NCBI RefSeq assembly: GCF_963920485.1
Contig: NZ_OY986431.1
Span: 186,001-250,000, forward strand
Source: Cyanobium usitatum str. Tous
Lineage (GTDB): Bacteria; Cyanobacteriota; Cyanobacteriia; PCC-6307; Cyanobiaceae
Length of the DNA: 64,000 nt
Direction of reading: 5' to 3'
In this document: positions 53,823 through 63,678 of the stretch, piece by piece
How the letters are laid out: each line of letters starts with the position of its first letter
Numbering within the stretch: the stretch's first letter is position 1
Notes under the pieces: generated by a model
The model's database searches: none
Seen by the model: the letters and a program-made list of their open reading frames with translations, nothing else
Told to the model about the DNA's origin: nothing
Made by a program: the position numbers and the translations under genes

Positions 53823-54132
53823 CAAGGAAGTTCCCCGAAAATGAGCGTCTTCAAGCGCCGCGGGGAACAAGGAGACATTCTGGTGAGGTGCCCAGACTGA
53901 ACTTGTACGGAGCAACCTCAAACTCAGGGGAGCCTGACAGGCGGGCCATGGGTGGTCATTTGAATAGAAGACCAAAAGTTCTAACAGGAATCAGCAGCCA
54001 GAACTATTACTGCGCTCACAAGCACCCATTAAAATCTACAATGGCCACGGAATCGAGCGAACTCAATAGCTGTGCGATCAATACAACATCTACGAGTATG
54101 CGTATGCATTGGCTCATTCTCCAAGGGACCAG
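53823..54132. other. No recognisable feature
   Basis: A 310-base AT-rising stretch between copy E and the broken sulfotransferase. I see no coding homology, repeat or strong hairpin. Confidence 0.3.
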
Positions 54133-55269
54133 TCAAACACGACGCGGCGGACTTGACCTAAATAATGACAACCTTGGCGGATTTTGCAATCTCAATGCGG
54201 GGGCAGCAAGCCGCCCACCCATAGCCATAAACCGATGAAAACACCAACGCTGCACACGGACCATTCGCATTAAAATCTTACGTTGACTACGCAGCATTGC
54301 AAGCTTCAGGGATTGCCTTCGAGATTTCAACAACAACCTTTGCAACTCGCCTTCAGCCCGAGAGAGCTGGAGCAACGCTGAATCTGCCTCGCTCCTAAAC
54401 CGCTCCGATTCGCTTTGTGCTCGCCCAAGCTCAGATAACAAACGAAGATTTTCACTTGCATTTTTCTGCAAGTATCTACGATGAGCGATCACAAAAGCCG
54501 CAGACCCAGACACGGAAGAGCGAGATTCAACCATGAACTCTTCATATTTTTCTAAATCGCGCTTCCAATCCGTCTCGTAACATCGCGAAGACAGCTTTTG
54601 GTCAAAATTTGTCGCTAACCAGCTGCAGATGTCAGTCGCCGAAATGCCAAACTTTATGGTGACATCCTCAATAGAAGATGACCATTGCCATGCATTCAAA
54701 GGGCTGGAAATCTCTGGGAATGGCACAAGGGAGGTTCGGATTCCTTTTGACGCACATTGGTGCAAAAGCATCGCCAATCAAGACGACATGAACCTAAGAG
54801 ACTCTTGTCCATCAAGAGAATAAACCAATCCAGCATTTACCAATCCGAGAGACTGCTCCAGCGATGCCGCTCCTTCCCCAAAGCAGCGAGCTTGAATCTC
54901 ATTCACCAGTCTACTCATGGTAGCAATCAAGGGATCCCTAACTGGAATAACAACCAGATCGATATTGTCTGAATTGAATTCTTTGGCATGGCATATTTCA
55001 TACAAAAAGGGAGTCTTGGCCACTCCAGAACTGCTTGACGCAATAAAATCAAGGCACTTCTGAGGAGGAACCTCTATACCCGCTGAAATATGAGAATCGA
55101 TATACTCAGAATCATCGGAAATATTACATCCAAAGTCTGAAAACATTTTCGACAAAAGACTTGTTCCCGATCGCCCAGCACCTCCGATTAAAAGCTTCAC
55201 CACTTTTTCACGATTTTGATTGCTAGAATAACACTCTTGCGAGGCTTTGGCGAGTCCCCGCAAAGACAT
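54133..55269 (-). pseudogene. Sulfotransferase-like protein interrupted by one in-frame TGA
   Basis: Two open segments in the same frame, 55269-54778 (163 codons plus stop) and 54777-54133, are directly contiguous. Only a TGA separates them, between ESLRFMSS and LAMLLHQCASKGIRTSLVPF. The N-terminal LLIGGAGRSGTSLLSKMF is the PAPS-type P-loop of large sulfotransferases, and VVIPVRDPLIATMSRLVNEI is the 3'-phosphate region. A C-terminal coiled coil follows. Cyanobacteria read TGA as stop, so this looks like a recent nonsense mutation (for example TGG to TGA) or a sequencing error. Confidence 0.75.
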
Positions 55270-55302
55270 TGTAGCTCACTAAATATGGCCGCGTCCCTTT
55301 GC

Positions 55303-55316
55303 GTGGTGTAAATCCC
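55303..55316 (+). repeat. IS256-type terminal inverted repeat, left
   Basis: GTGGTGTAAATCCC is the perfect inverted partner of the bases at 56957-56970. It defines the transposase 3' end of the element. Confidence 0.75.
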
Positions 55317-55507
55317 GAGGCCCGAATGCCCTGATCAGAGGGTGAACAGGGTGGAATGACGGACTGTCATTCCTGAGGTGCAGATGCACCTCGTTCATCC
55401 ACGATGAAACGAGACGATTGACTTGTCAAGTCTCTCATCTGATTGCAGCTGTGTTGTGAGAGGTGGGGGTCTGTGCAGCCCAGTGGTTGCAGCACCGCCC
55501 CCCTGGC

Positions 55508-55556
55508 GGCGATCGAGGCCTGTGCGCCCTGTGGGGGCGCACAGGCCTTGATCGCC
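55508..55556 (-). terminator. 21-bp stem-loop beyond the IS256 transposase stop
   Basis: GGCGATCGAGGCCTGTGCGCC pairs with GGCGCACAGGCCTTGATCGCC around a 7-base loop with one wobble pair. It lies just past the transposase stop, so it probably ends that transcript or blocks readthrough into the element. Confidence 0.7.
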
Positions 55557-55578
55557 TGGGGACTGGGTGTTGCACCTC

Positions 55579-56829
55579 TCAGGCGGGGACGCTGAGCAGT
55601 GTGGGCAGATCCTCCAGTTCCGGGATGGCGGCCATGCTCTCGGCCGAGAACATGCGGCGGCCCTCCAGCTGCCAGTGCTCGTGCTGCTCCAGCAGCACCG
55701 CTCCTACCAGACGGGTGATCGCGGCGTCGTTGGGGAAGATGCCGACCACCCTGGTGCGGCGCTTGATCTCCTCATTGACCCGCTCGAGCAGGTTGGTGCT
55801 CCAGATCTTGCGCCAGTGGGGCGCAGGGAAGTGGCGGAACGCCAGGACGTCCTCCCGGGCCTGGTTCATCAGCTCAGCGGCCTTGGGGAAACGCTCAGCG
55901 AGCGAGGCGGCCAGGTCATCCCAGCGGCTGAGGATCTCGGTTGCGTTCTCCTGGGCGAACACGCTGCGCAACGCGGCGGTGACCATGCCCTGATGGGCCT
56001 TTGGAACGCACTGCAGCAGGTTGCGGGCGAAATGGACACGGCAGCGTTGCCACACACAGCCCTGCAACTGCCTGCGGATCGCCTTGGTGAGTCCCGCGTG
56101 GGCATCGCTCACCACCAGCTTCACGCCAGTCAGGCCGCGTTCCTACTGCTGCGCAGAAGCCTTGGGCTAGAGCGAGCCGAGGAACTCGCTCCAGAAGCCC
56201 TCGCTTTCGCTGTCGCCCACCTTGAGGCCCAGCAGCTCCCGGCGTCCGTCGGTATTGACGCCCATGGCGACGACCACGGCCCGCGAGCAGACCTGCAGGG
56301 CCTTGCCCAGCCGCCCATGCAGGTACGTCGCGTCGAGATAGACGTAGGCGTAGCCGGACTCCTGCAGGGGCCGGTTCAGGAAGGCCTGCACCTGCTCGTC
56401 GATCTCCTGGCAGATGCGGCTCACCTGAGACTTGGAGATGCCGCTCTGGGAGCCCAGGGCGGCCACCAGAGCATCGACCTTTCGGGTCGAGACCCCGCTG
56501 ATGTAGGCCTCCATGATCACGGCGTAGAGGGCCTGGTCCACCCGGCGACGGGGCTCCAGGATCGAGGGCAGGAAGCCCCCTTGGCGGAGTTTGGGGATCA
56601 GCAGGTCGATGTCACCCACCTGGGTGGTCAGGCTGCGGGGCCGGTAGCCGTTGCGGTAGCCGAGCCGTTCCTCGCTGCGCTCATGGCGGTCGGCACCCAG
56701 AAAGGCAGCGACCTCCAGCTCGATCAGTTGCTGCAGGCCGTGGCGCGCCAGCTCGGGGATCAACTCCCCGGCTTTGCTGCCATCCAGTAGCGGCGCCAGG
56801 TCAACTGCGGCACGATGGGGCTTGGGCAT
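55579..56829 (-). pseudogene. IS256-family transposase with two in-frame stops
   Basis: The start MPKPHRAAVDLAPLLDGSKA, the helix-rich centre, YVYLDATYLHGR and VVSDAHAGLTKAIRRQLQG (two catalytic aspartates) and ERVNEEIKRRTRVVGIFPN (the glutamate) are all present. The frame is broken by TAG at 56167-56169 and again at 56143-56145. Seven or eight foreign codons (PKASAQQ) sit between SEFLGSL and ERGLTGVKLV, where normal relatives read straight on. This looks like a short in-frame insertion. Transposition is not expected. Confidence 0.85.
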
Positions 56830-56956
56830 GGTTCGTCTGGTTGAGGTAGGACTCGAACCAGGGAAACGGGCCTGCCCACCCCTTGCAACATCAGCTGCTG
56901 AGCCGATCGCCTGAGATGCGCGCCCCACCCCGGCTACGCCGGGGTGGGGGTGCCGG

Positions 56957-56970
56957 GGGATTTACACCAC
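56957..56970 (-). repeat. IS256-type terminal inverted repeat, right
   Basis: GGGATTTACACCAC is the partner of 55303-55316, on the promoter side of the transposase. Confidence 0.75.
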
Positions 56971-57201
56971 TCCGGGGGACGCCAGCCTCGGATATGATGA
57001 TTAAGGCAATGCCCATTCCACGCACGGCGTCAATGACTTTCACTATAGTCAAATTTGAACCCATTATTTGACTTCTCGCAAATCAAGTGCAAATCATTAC
57101 CATGCCTTAACTCATAAGTTGTGAACGGGTTCATGTCCTGCCGGTCCGATCGAAATAAAAGACTGGCATTCATCTAATTGCAAGCAAGCTTCTAAAGGCG
57201 A

Positions 57202-59172
57202 ATGATCCCTCAAAAAGCTCACATCATACTCGGGAACCTGCAGTTTTCATTTAGACCTCAAAGGCCTCAATATATCGCCGAAGCACTCAGCGCGCACGAG
57301 AAGGTTATATACGTTGACTCCGAGACGCTTCGCTGCAATAGCAACGCCCCGCGCACGTACCTGCCAATAGCGGGCAACGACATGCTTGAGGTATGGAATA
57401 TTGACATTCCGGAGTCAGTTTTGCCCTATGGCCAAAGCTTTTGGAGCACATCACTGTCCGAGGGCAAAGCCATAGAACTCGTATCATATCTATATTCCGA
57501 ATTAGACAATGAAGGAGTAGGGGCTCTATCATTCATCATAATGCATCCCATGTGGTGGGCTCTCGCAAAATATTCGTCCTCGGCTGTAATATACGACTGT
57601 ATGGATTTATTATCAGGCTTTCAAGAGATTGATCGCGACCTTGTGGCCGACGAAGCACTTGCCAAGAAATACTCTGATCACATTGTATATACTGCCGATG
57701 CTTTAAGACTGGAAGACCTAATTGATACCAAGCGATCTACTGTCATCAGGAATGGATTCTTATTAAAGAAGGTCGCTATAGCGGCCTCAAATGTATATTC
57801 TGAACCAAGAGCTGACTCTCATTGGCAAACCCAGTCAAAGCTAAGAATTTTATACGTTGGCGCAATTTCGCATTGGTTTGACTGCAGCCTATTTATAGAC
57901 ACTATTTCAAAAGTCTCAGACGTCGAAGTGTTAGTAGTCGGTCGAGATGAAATTGGCTTGGAGAGTAGATCGCTTGCTGCATGTAATGATACAGTTTTAC
58001 TTAGATTCCTTGGAGAGGTTCCTCACCCTGAAGCATGCCAGCTAATGTGTTCAGCTGATGTTGGCTTAATACCTTTGGATGACTCTTGTGATTTGATAAG
58101 ATGTACAAATCCAGTCAAGCTCTATGAATATTTACATTATGGATGCCAAGTTCTTTCTACTAATATACCGGAGGTGTTGCTTATGCAATCTCCGGACGTC
58201 TTTTGTAGCTCATCCTCCAAGGAATGGGCATATGCTTTAAGTAAAATGATCGATTCTTTTGATTATACAAATAGAATGGCGGCCAAAGTTGCTATTAATG
58301 AACGATCAAGCTTGATGCTTAGTGGCAGCGATTGGGCCTCCAGGGGAGATGTCTATTTTGATCTTTTAAAACTCATACAAGCTGATTCTATTCCGAGAAG
58401 ATCTCGAGGGATTGCTAGTTCGTTGCACGAAAAACCTGTATTCTCGGTGATTATACCAAGCATTGGCTGCCATGAAACTTTATTAGATTGTATTAAAAGC
58501 CTTCTTTGCTTCTACTCCAGTGCAATTGATCAGATAGTTCTTGTTGTTAATGGCCCATTCACAAAGAAAGATAAATTAGAAAAAAAGATATTGCAGCAGT
58601 TTCCTGGGAAAATAACTGTCATTCACACTCTTGAAAAGCTTGGATTTGCTAAGGCTGTCAATCTAGGAGTCAGAGAATGCGCGACAGACTTAGCCATGAT
58701 ATGCAATGATGATATAATTTTTTCTCCATGGAGCCTTCTCCCATACCTTGAATTACCGCCTTCTATACTTAGCAATAACTGTATAAATATAGCTACTACC
58801 AATATTGACGGCGACGCATTTAGGCCGCACGATTATTTCCTTTTAAAGGATTTTTATCGAGTATCTCTCTCTAGATATTCTAAATATGGCACTTCTGCAA
58901 TTGGAGCAGCTCGTGTAGGTTTAAACTTTTGCTCAATAACAGTCCAAAACTTTTTGGAAGTTGGTGGCATCCCTGAGGATTATGGCTTAGGCTATTTCGA
59001 GGATGATGCGTTTTACATGAAATTAAGAGACCGCGGCATAGGCATCAAATACCTTCCAGGCGCTTATGCCCATCATGTCGGGTCCCTTACTTTTCAGTCT
59101 TTAGGTGCCACCACTCGATTTACTCTAATTAAAAACAACAGGAAATTACTTGAAAGCGAGTCGTCCAAATGA
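57202..59172 (+). CDS. Bifunctional GT4-like / GT2 glycosyltransferase
   Basis: The 656-residue AT-rich gene encodes two domains. The N-terminal part (1-400) has IRNGFLLKK, ILYVGAISHWFDCSLFIDTI, FLGEVPHPEACQLMCSADVG and CTNPVKLYEYLHYGCQVLST, the donor-binding half of GT-B enzymes. From about residue 412 a GT2 domain starts: VFSVIIPSIGCHETLLDCIK, with the metal site MICNDDIIFSPW near 501 and GLGYFEDDAFYMKLRDRG. Such fusions build surface repeats by two consecutive transfers. The next gene overlaps by 4 bases (ATGA). Confidence 0.83.
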   Translation: MIPQKAHIILGNLQFSFRPQRPQYIAEALSAHEKVIYVDSETLRCNSNAPRTYLPIAGNDMLEVWNIDIPESVLPYGQSFWSTSLSEGKAIELVSYLYSELDNEGVGALSFIIMHPMWWALAKYSSSAVIYDCMDLLSGFQEIDRDLVADEALAKKYSDHIVYTADALRLEDLIDTKRSTVIRNGFLLKKVAIAASNVYSEPRADSHWQTQSKLRILYVGAISHWFDCSLFIDTISKVSDVEVLVVGRDEIGLESRSLAACNDTVLLRFLGEVPHPEACQLMCSADVGLIPLDDSCDLIRCTNPVKLYEYLHYGCQVLSTNIPEVLLMQSPDVFCSSSSKEWAYALSKMIDSFDYTNRMAAKVAINERSSLMLSGSDWASRGDVYFDLLKLIQADSIPRRSRGIASSLHEKPVFSVIIPSIGCHETLLDCIKSLLCFYSSAIDQIVLVVNGPFTKKDKLEKKILQQFPGKITVIHTLEKLGFAKAVNLGVRECATDLAMICNDDIIFSPWSLLPYLELPPSILSNNCINIATTNIDGDAFRPHDYFLLKDFYRVSLSRYSKYGTSAIGAARVGLNFCSITVQNFLEVGGIPEDYGLGYFEDDAFYMKLRDRGIGIKYLPGAYAHHVGSLTFQSLGATTRFTLIKNNRKLLESESSK

Positions 59173-59819
59173 ATAGAATTGATTGGCCTGACCTTATCTC
59201 TTTTGTTGATATGTGCGAGGATGTAGCTTTTGATTTAGATCAGCTTCCCCTCTCATCGTCCAAAAATATACAGGTACATCACGAAACGTTGATAAAATAT
59301 GCCCTTTCTGTTGGGCGCGCTTTCCCTAATTCAGTTTCAGCGGGTCTGCTGTGGAGGTTTGGTGAGTTGTATGATAATTGGTTGCTTAGGCTGGAAGCCT
59401 CTTTTCAATACCTTTATTCTTTGCCATGGCTAGACAGCAATGTGCATGATATTGACGCCATCATCGCAAAATTACTGCTAGTCAGAAGTCGCTTCGCCCT
59501 TACTGACTTGCCATTGAAGACAAATAATCGATATCAAAGGCGATTTTATACTATTGTGAGACAATTCCCCAGGCCTACATGGGCAGATAGGCGATATTTT
59601 GGTTATTTCAAAAAGATTACAAAGCATGGCATCTTCGAAGATATTAGTAGATCTCTTTCCGCTGGCAGCAATCAGCGTGTTCGTAGGGTTCTTCGACGTT
59701 ATCAAAAAATCTCACATAGTTTATTTTACAACGAAATTGCGCGCCCTGGATTCGAGTCCTCCCAAAAAACCAATGTATTTGCAAAGTATAATATGCTTAT
59801 TTGCCGCCTGATTCGTTGA
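59169..59819 (+). CDS. Hypothetical protein coupled to the bifunctional glycosyltransferase
   Basis: The 216-residue product starts in the ATGA overlap and reads MNRIDWPDLISFVDMCEDVA. It is helical and Leu/Arg-rich with no membrane segment, signal or catalytic motif that I can name. Its codon use and AT content match the upstream gene, so the two arrived together. It may be an accessory of the glycosyltransferase. Function unknown. Confidence 0.6.
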   Translation: MNRIDWPDLISFVDMCEDVAFDLDQLPLSSSKNIQVHHETLIKYALSVGRAFPNSVSAGLLWRFGELYDNWLLRLEASFQYLYSLPWLDSNVHDIDAIIAKLLLVRSRFALTDLPLKTNNRYQRRFYTIVRQFPRPTWADRRYFGYFKKITKHGIFEDISRSLSAGSNQRVRRVLRRYQKISHSLFYNEIARPGFESSQKTNVFAKYNMLICRLIR

Positions 59820-60351
59820 TTGCGGCTATTAACTGGTTGAAGGTTTTGACTAGTGTTGAGCTAATAGTATCGCTTTGCCATGGCTAGCATCGTCTTTATA
59901 TAGTGCGTCATGCCTGCGACCCGGTGAGGATTGACCCAAACTCCTTAGTCTCGGTAGCCTTGGGGCGGCAGTAAGCAGGTCTGTCATCGCGCACGCTGAC
60001 TTCTCGACGTCATCTACTTAGGCAGCCGCTTTGCATCAGCCATTACCCGTTTCAATTCACACTTGGCAACACTTTTTATCCCCTTTTCTGGCTTGCTTCC
60101 CGGCCGAATTTCTTCGTTCTCCAGGTATGGTTAATTTCATGGAGGGTGCCACTCCACTTCTGCTCCTCGGGCGATCTAGCACAACGGGGCGCCGGGATCA
60201 GACTGGGCTAAAATATTCAGGTAGTAATCACAACTTGTGAGGGTTGTCGTCAGCAGAGGATGTGTCGGCTCCAGCGCAATCGATTATTTCGGCGTGCTGC
60301 CTCGTAGACATTAATTTGCTGTTGGCAAATTGCCTTGGCAGCTCCGTTGAG
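59820..60351. other. No recognisable gene
   Basis: About 530 bases of mixed composition. I see scattered short frames only, and no hairpin or transposase motif. Confidence 0.3.
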
Positions 60352-60480
60352 ACGCTGATGGAGCGTCACGATTTTGATCCCGCTGTGGAGGTGGCACTGG
60401 TTGTGTTACTCCACAAAGCCTGCCACCCACGCGTAGGCGTCGTCCTTGCTGGCCAAAGGCCGGCTTGGGTAATCAGGCCG
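60352..60480 (-). pseudogene. IS3-family transposase scrap 1
   Basis: The reverse strand reads AYAWVAGFVE, a stop, then HNQCHLHSGIKIVTLHQ, a decayed form of the IS3 C-terminal motif with WYNHxHxHSGIKFVT. It resembles scrap 2 some 430 bases away. Confidence 0.5.
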
Positions 60481-60785
60481 GTAGTTGACGGTTCGGTACG
60501 GGAATTCTGAGATCGAGTTGTCCTTGCAGACCCTCTTCCTTGTGAAGGATATCTGCACGCCAATCTCCTTCAGATTCTAGCGTCGCCCCATGCATGGAAT
60601 GGCCGTTATCGGCATGGAGTAGCATTGGGTGCTGCTGGCATTGGTAACTTCCAAAACCGCTTGGACGACGCTAACTCTCCTCGACACAGCTTCGTTTCAC
60701 CATACCAGCCACGATGCCTGTAACTGCCCGAAAATATGACGCACCTGCTGCTGATCAGGCATCTATCCTCAAAGTAGCTGAATTG

Positions 60786-61045
60786 AGTTAGATTCCTGGC
60801 GGTGGCGGTGGATTGATCCAGACCACTTCTGGCTGACGCCAGCAAAGCGTTGATCGTGACCATCGGCGCGGGTGTCGTTGGCGTGCCTGTTCGTAAACGA
60901 CAGCACGATGACGATAGTTCTCCACAGCTTGGCCACTGTGACGCTGCACAGTAGTCACGAACTTGATCCCGCTGTGGGGATGGCGGTGGTTGTACCAGCC
61001 CACAAATGAGGACACCCAATGGCACGCGACCTCCTTTCTCGTGAA
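60786..61045 (-). pseudogene. IS3-family transposase C-terminal scrap 2
   Basis: The reverse strand reads SSFVGWYNHRHPHSGIKFVT, TVQRHSGQAVENYRHRAVVY, EQARQRHPRRWSRSTLCWRQ and PEVVWINPPPPPGI to a natural stop. This is the IS3 group C-terminus with its usual Pro-rich end. The rest of the gene is missing. Confidence 0.7.
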
Positions 61046-61484
61046 TGGCCGGTTGGGGTAGTCAGGCCAGGGACTATTACAATCCTGTCTCAGGATGTCT
61101 GGCTGTGGCGCCGCCTCTTCGGTGTAGTGCTACGGAACAGCACCTGATCTTTGGCCTCACACCCCGCCGCCATACCTGCTGCAGCAACCGATCTGATCAG
61201 ATTTCTCAATCCACTGCCAGACAGCCGGATGCGCCGCGGCTTCTGCAGTGTCAAGGAACTGATCTCGATAATGGAGTAGCTCTCAGTAAATAATTATAAG
61301 ACCTAGGCGCCGTTCAGATTGACCGCCACGGTCGATTCAACCCTGGATAAGCTCCAGCGACTTTGCTCGCGAAACTCAGGGACAAAATACTATAGGTTTA
61401 GTCTGATAATTTCAGGAACCCCTGTTGAGTCAAGAATTTATTTGAAGATATTATAATTTCCATCCTACAGCGGATAACAATGAA
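61046..61484. other. No recognisable gene
   Basis: About 440 bases with a GC drop towards the right, possibly the old leader of the following wecB pseudogene. No motif was recognised. Confidence 0.3.
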
Positions 61485-62540
61485 GTGACGCTATTCGATT
61501 TATCACTGGTCACGATTCTGCTCGGCACCCGGGCCTGAGGCGATCAAGCTGGCGCCAGTTATCCGGGCTTGGCTGGTGTGATGCTCACCGGCCAGCACTG
61601 CGAAATGGTGAGCCAGGTAATGGAGCTGTTCGTTCTAGCGGCCTACCACGATCTGGACCTGATGGCGCCTAAGTAGACCCTCACCCACATCACCTGTGCG
61701 GCCCTGGCCGGCCTGAAGAGCGAATTCACCTCCTACCAGCCCGATTTGGTGCTGGTGCGAGGCGACACCATCATGGCTTTCGCTTTGGTCTTGCCAGCCT
61801 TTTAAGAGCAGATTCCGGTGGGGCACTTGGAGGCCTTCTGCGCACTGACAACCTGCTCGATCCCTTCCCGGAGGAGGCCAACCGCCGGTTGATCTCCCAA
61901 CTGGCCCAGCTGCACTTCGCCCCCACCGAGCGTTCAGCGGCCAACTGCCGCGCCTCGGGTGTGGAAGGTTAGGTTCTGATTACGGGCAACAGTGGTGATC
62001 GATACCTTGCCGCAGATGGCCGAGCAGGCGCCGCGGCTCGTCCTACCCGGACTGGACCGGACCAGCCAGCGGTTGCTCCTGGCCACGGTGCACCGGTGCG
62101 ACAAATGGGGCGAGCGGCTTGCTGAGATTCGTGCCGGCTTCCTAGAGCTGTTGGAGCGCATTCCGGATACAGCCCTGTTGCTTGCCGCTGCACCGCAACC
62201 CCACAGCGCGCGAGCCGCTGCAAGCCCTGCTGGGCAGCTATCCATCTACTCACCGAACCCCTCGGCTACGACCAGCTGGTGGCTGCGATGCGCTTCTGCA
62301 CCCTGGTTCTCACCGATTCAGGCGTCCTCCAGGAGGAGGCACCAGCCCTGGGCAAGCCGGTACTGTTACGGCGCCTCACCACCGAACTGCCCGAGGGAGT
62401 GGAGGCTGGCACGGCATGGCAACGACCGAGGGTTAGTAGCCAGCTGCGTGATTCTTAGGCCTATGGCGCCATGGCCCGAGCGGTGAATCCCTTCGGCGAT
62501 GGCCAGTCCTCGGGCCGGATCGACGAGGCGACGCGAAAAT
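61485..62540 (+). pseudogene. wecB: UDP-N-acetylglucosamine 2-epimerase, many frameshifts
   Basis: Joining frames gives ILLGTRPEAIKLAPVIRA, LTGQHCEMVSQVMELF, a degraded DLVLVRGDT-like block, [100 protein letters not shown] and [11 protein letters not shown]. That is nearly the whole WecB/NeuC-type epimerase. At least five frame changes or stops are needed, the first an extra G near 61533. It would have made UDP-ManNAc. Confidence 0.8.
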
Positions 62541-62642
62541 GCTTGAATAGGCCATGATCTGCCAAAGGCAGTATTGCATTTGCCGCCTGATAACATTTAA
62601 AGCTGCGATGGTTAAACATTTTTCACCACCTTCAGGGCACGC

Positions 62643-63614
62643 ATGAGACGTCTTCTTCATTGGTCAAATAACCAAGAGAGAATATTGAATATTGTCTCAG
62701 ATTACTCGTGTCTTTTTACGATAGTTTTAAAGATTAAAGACGATGCATTCTTCTTTCCCAGGTGGCTGGTGCATCACCAAAATCTCCTGCCGGGCTGCCG
62801 ACTAATTATCTTTGACAATGAGTCAACAGACGCAACACTCATAAAAGCATATGAAGATATCTCTTCTGACAATGTATTTGTATTCAGCTTTAGCGGTAAT
62901 CCCGACCACATTCATTGCCCCAGCAATTGGGGCCAACTCTACGAAGCTCTTCGGCGCTCAAGCGATTACTATGCATTCTTTGACGTAGATGAATTTTTAT
63001 ACTGCGTTAGTGCTGAAGGAAATATTATTTCCTTGGAGCAGTATCTGCTTGATTGCAAGAGTCAACGGATTTTGTGCTGTCCTTCTCACTGGGCACTGTC
63101 AGAGCCCCTTTCAGAAAAAATTTATCATTTCTGCTCGGATGAGCTTTTGCGCGGTGGCAAGCCAGTCATGTCCTCTGAGATGTGCACCAGCAATCTAGAT
63201 ATAATTAATCACAACGTGCAGCTCTTCGGGCAGCTAGATATCATTCACCGATGTCGAGGCGGGCTTGTTCTGTTTCACCAAAGAGACTTAAATCCAACAC
63301 AAAGAATCAAAGTTAATACACTAAAGTGCCTAACTTACAACTTCATTGAGTCCGAAGCTGACATCCATTCACTCCTTGCCGGATCGCTCGATGACATTGA
63401 TCCGGCCACATTCAGGAACTACCTTGTTGAAATATCGCGGCTTCGAGATATTGCAGAACATGGGCTAAGTGACTCCCTAAGATTTAAGCACGGTGCAATT
63501 ACCCTCAACAAAGAGTATAATCAAATAGTTCCCACTGATTTGAAAGCGGCAGACCGTCTTGGTGTATTTGTAAATAACTTTCCGGACTTAAAGGCAGCAT
63601 TTCCTCCCAGATAA
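62643..63614 (+). CDS. Glycosyltransferase (GT2-type, GT92-like)
   Basis: The 323-residue protein reads CLFTIVLKIKDDAFFFPRWL and CRLIIFDNESTDATLIKAY, the GT92-like opening (ARNExxYLxEWLxYH type, here partly altered). The metal site is YYAFFDVDEFLYC near residue 112. A late LVLFHQRDLNPTQRIKVN block fits the acceptor side. It is AT-rich like the gene at 57202. The sugar is unknown. Confidence 0.72.
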   Translation: MRRLLHWSNNQERILNIVSDYSCLFTIVLKIKDDAFFFPRWLVHHQNLLPGCRLIIFDNESTDATLIKAYEDISSDNVFVFSFSGNPDHIHCPSNWGQLYEALRRSSDYYAFFDVDEFLYCVSAEGNIISLEQYLLDCKSQRILCCPSHWALSEPLSEKIYHFCSDELLRGGKPVMSSEMCTSNLDIINHNVQLFGQLDIIHRCRGGLVLFHQRDLNPTQRIKVNTLKCLTYNFIESEADIHSLLAGSLDDIDPATFRNYLVEISRLRDIAEHGLSDSLRFKHGAITLNKEYNQIVPTDLKAADRLGVFVNNFPDLKAAFPPR

Positions 63615-63678
63615 TACACAGCAAAAGCTTGATTCTGCACTCAGGTTCTGGGATTTGGTGCATCTTATTGGCGAACGC

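Larger units (their letters stand above)
55303..56970 (-). mobile_element. IS256-family insertion sequence (inactive)
   Basis: This 1668-bp element is bounded by 14-bp inverted repeats and contains one reverse-strand transposase gene. I see no 8-9 bp target duplication at the ends, so it is either old or the flanks were rearranged. About 260 bases at the left end are non-coding and include a 21-bp hairpin. Confidence 0.8.

Noticed and set aside
54778-54780. TGA as a selenocysteine or Trp codon
   Set aside because: No selenocysteine machinery signal or stem-loop is evident, and cyanobacteria use TGA as stop. A nonsense mutation is simpler.
55567-56790. 407-codon forward frame across the IS256 element
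   Set aside because: The transposase reads clearly on the reverse strand with its DDE residues. The forward frame is its shadow.
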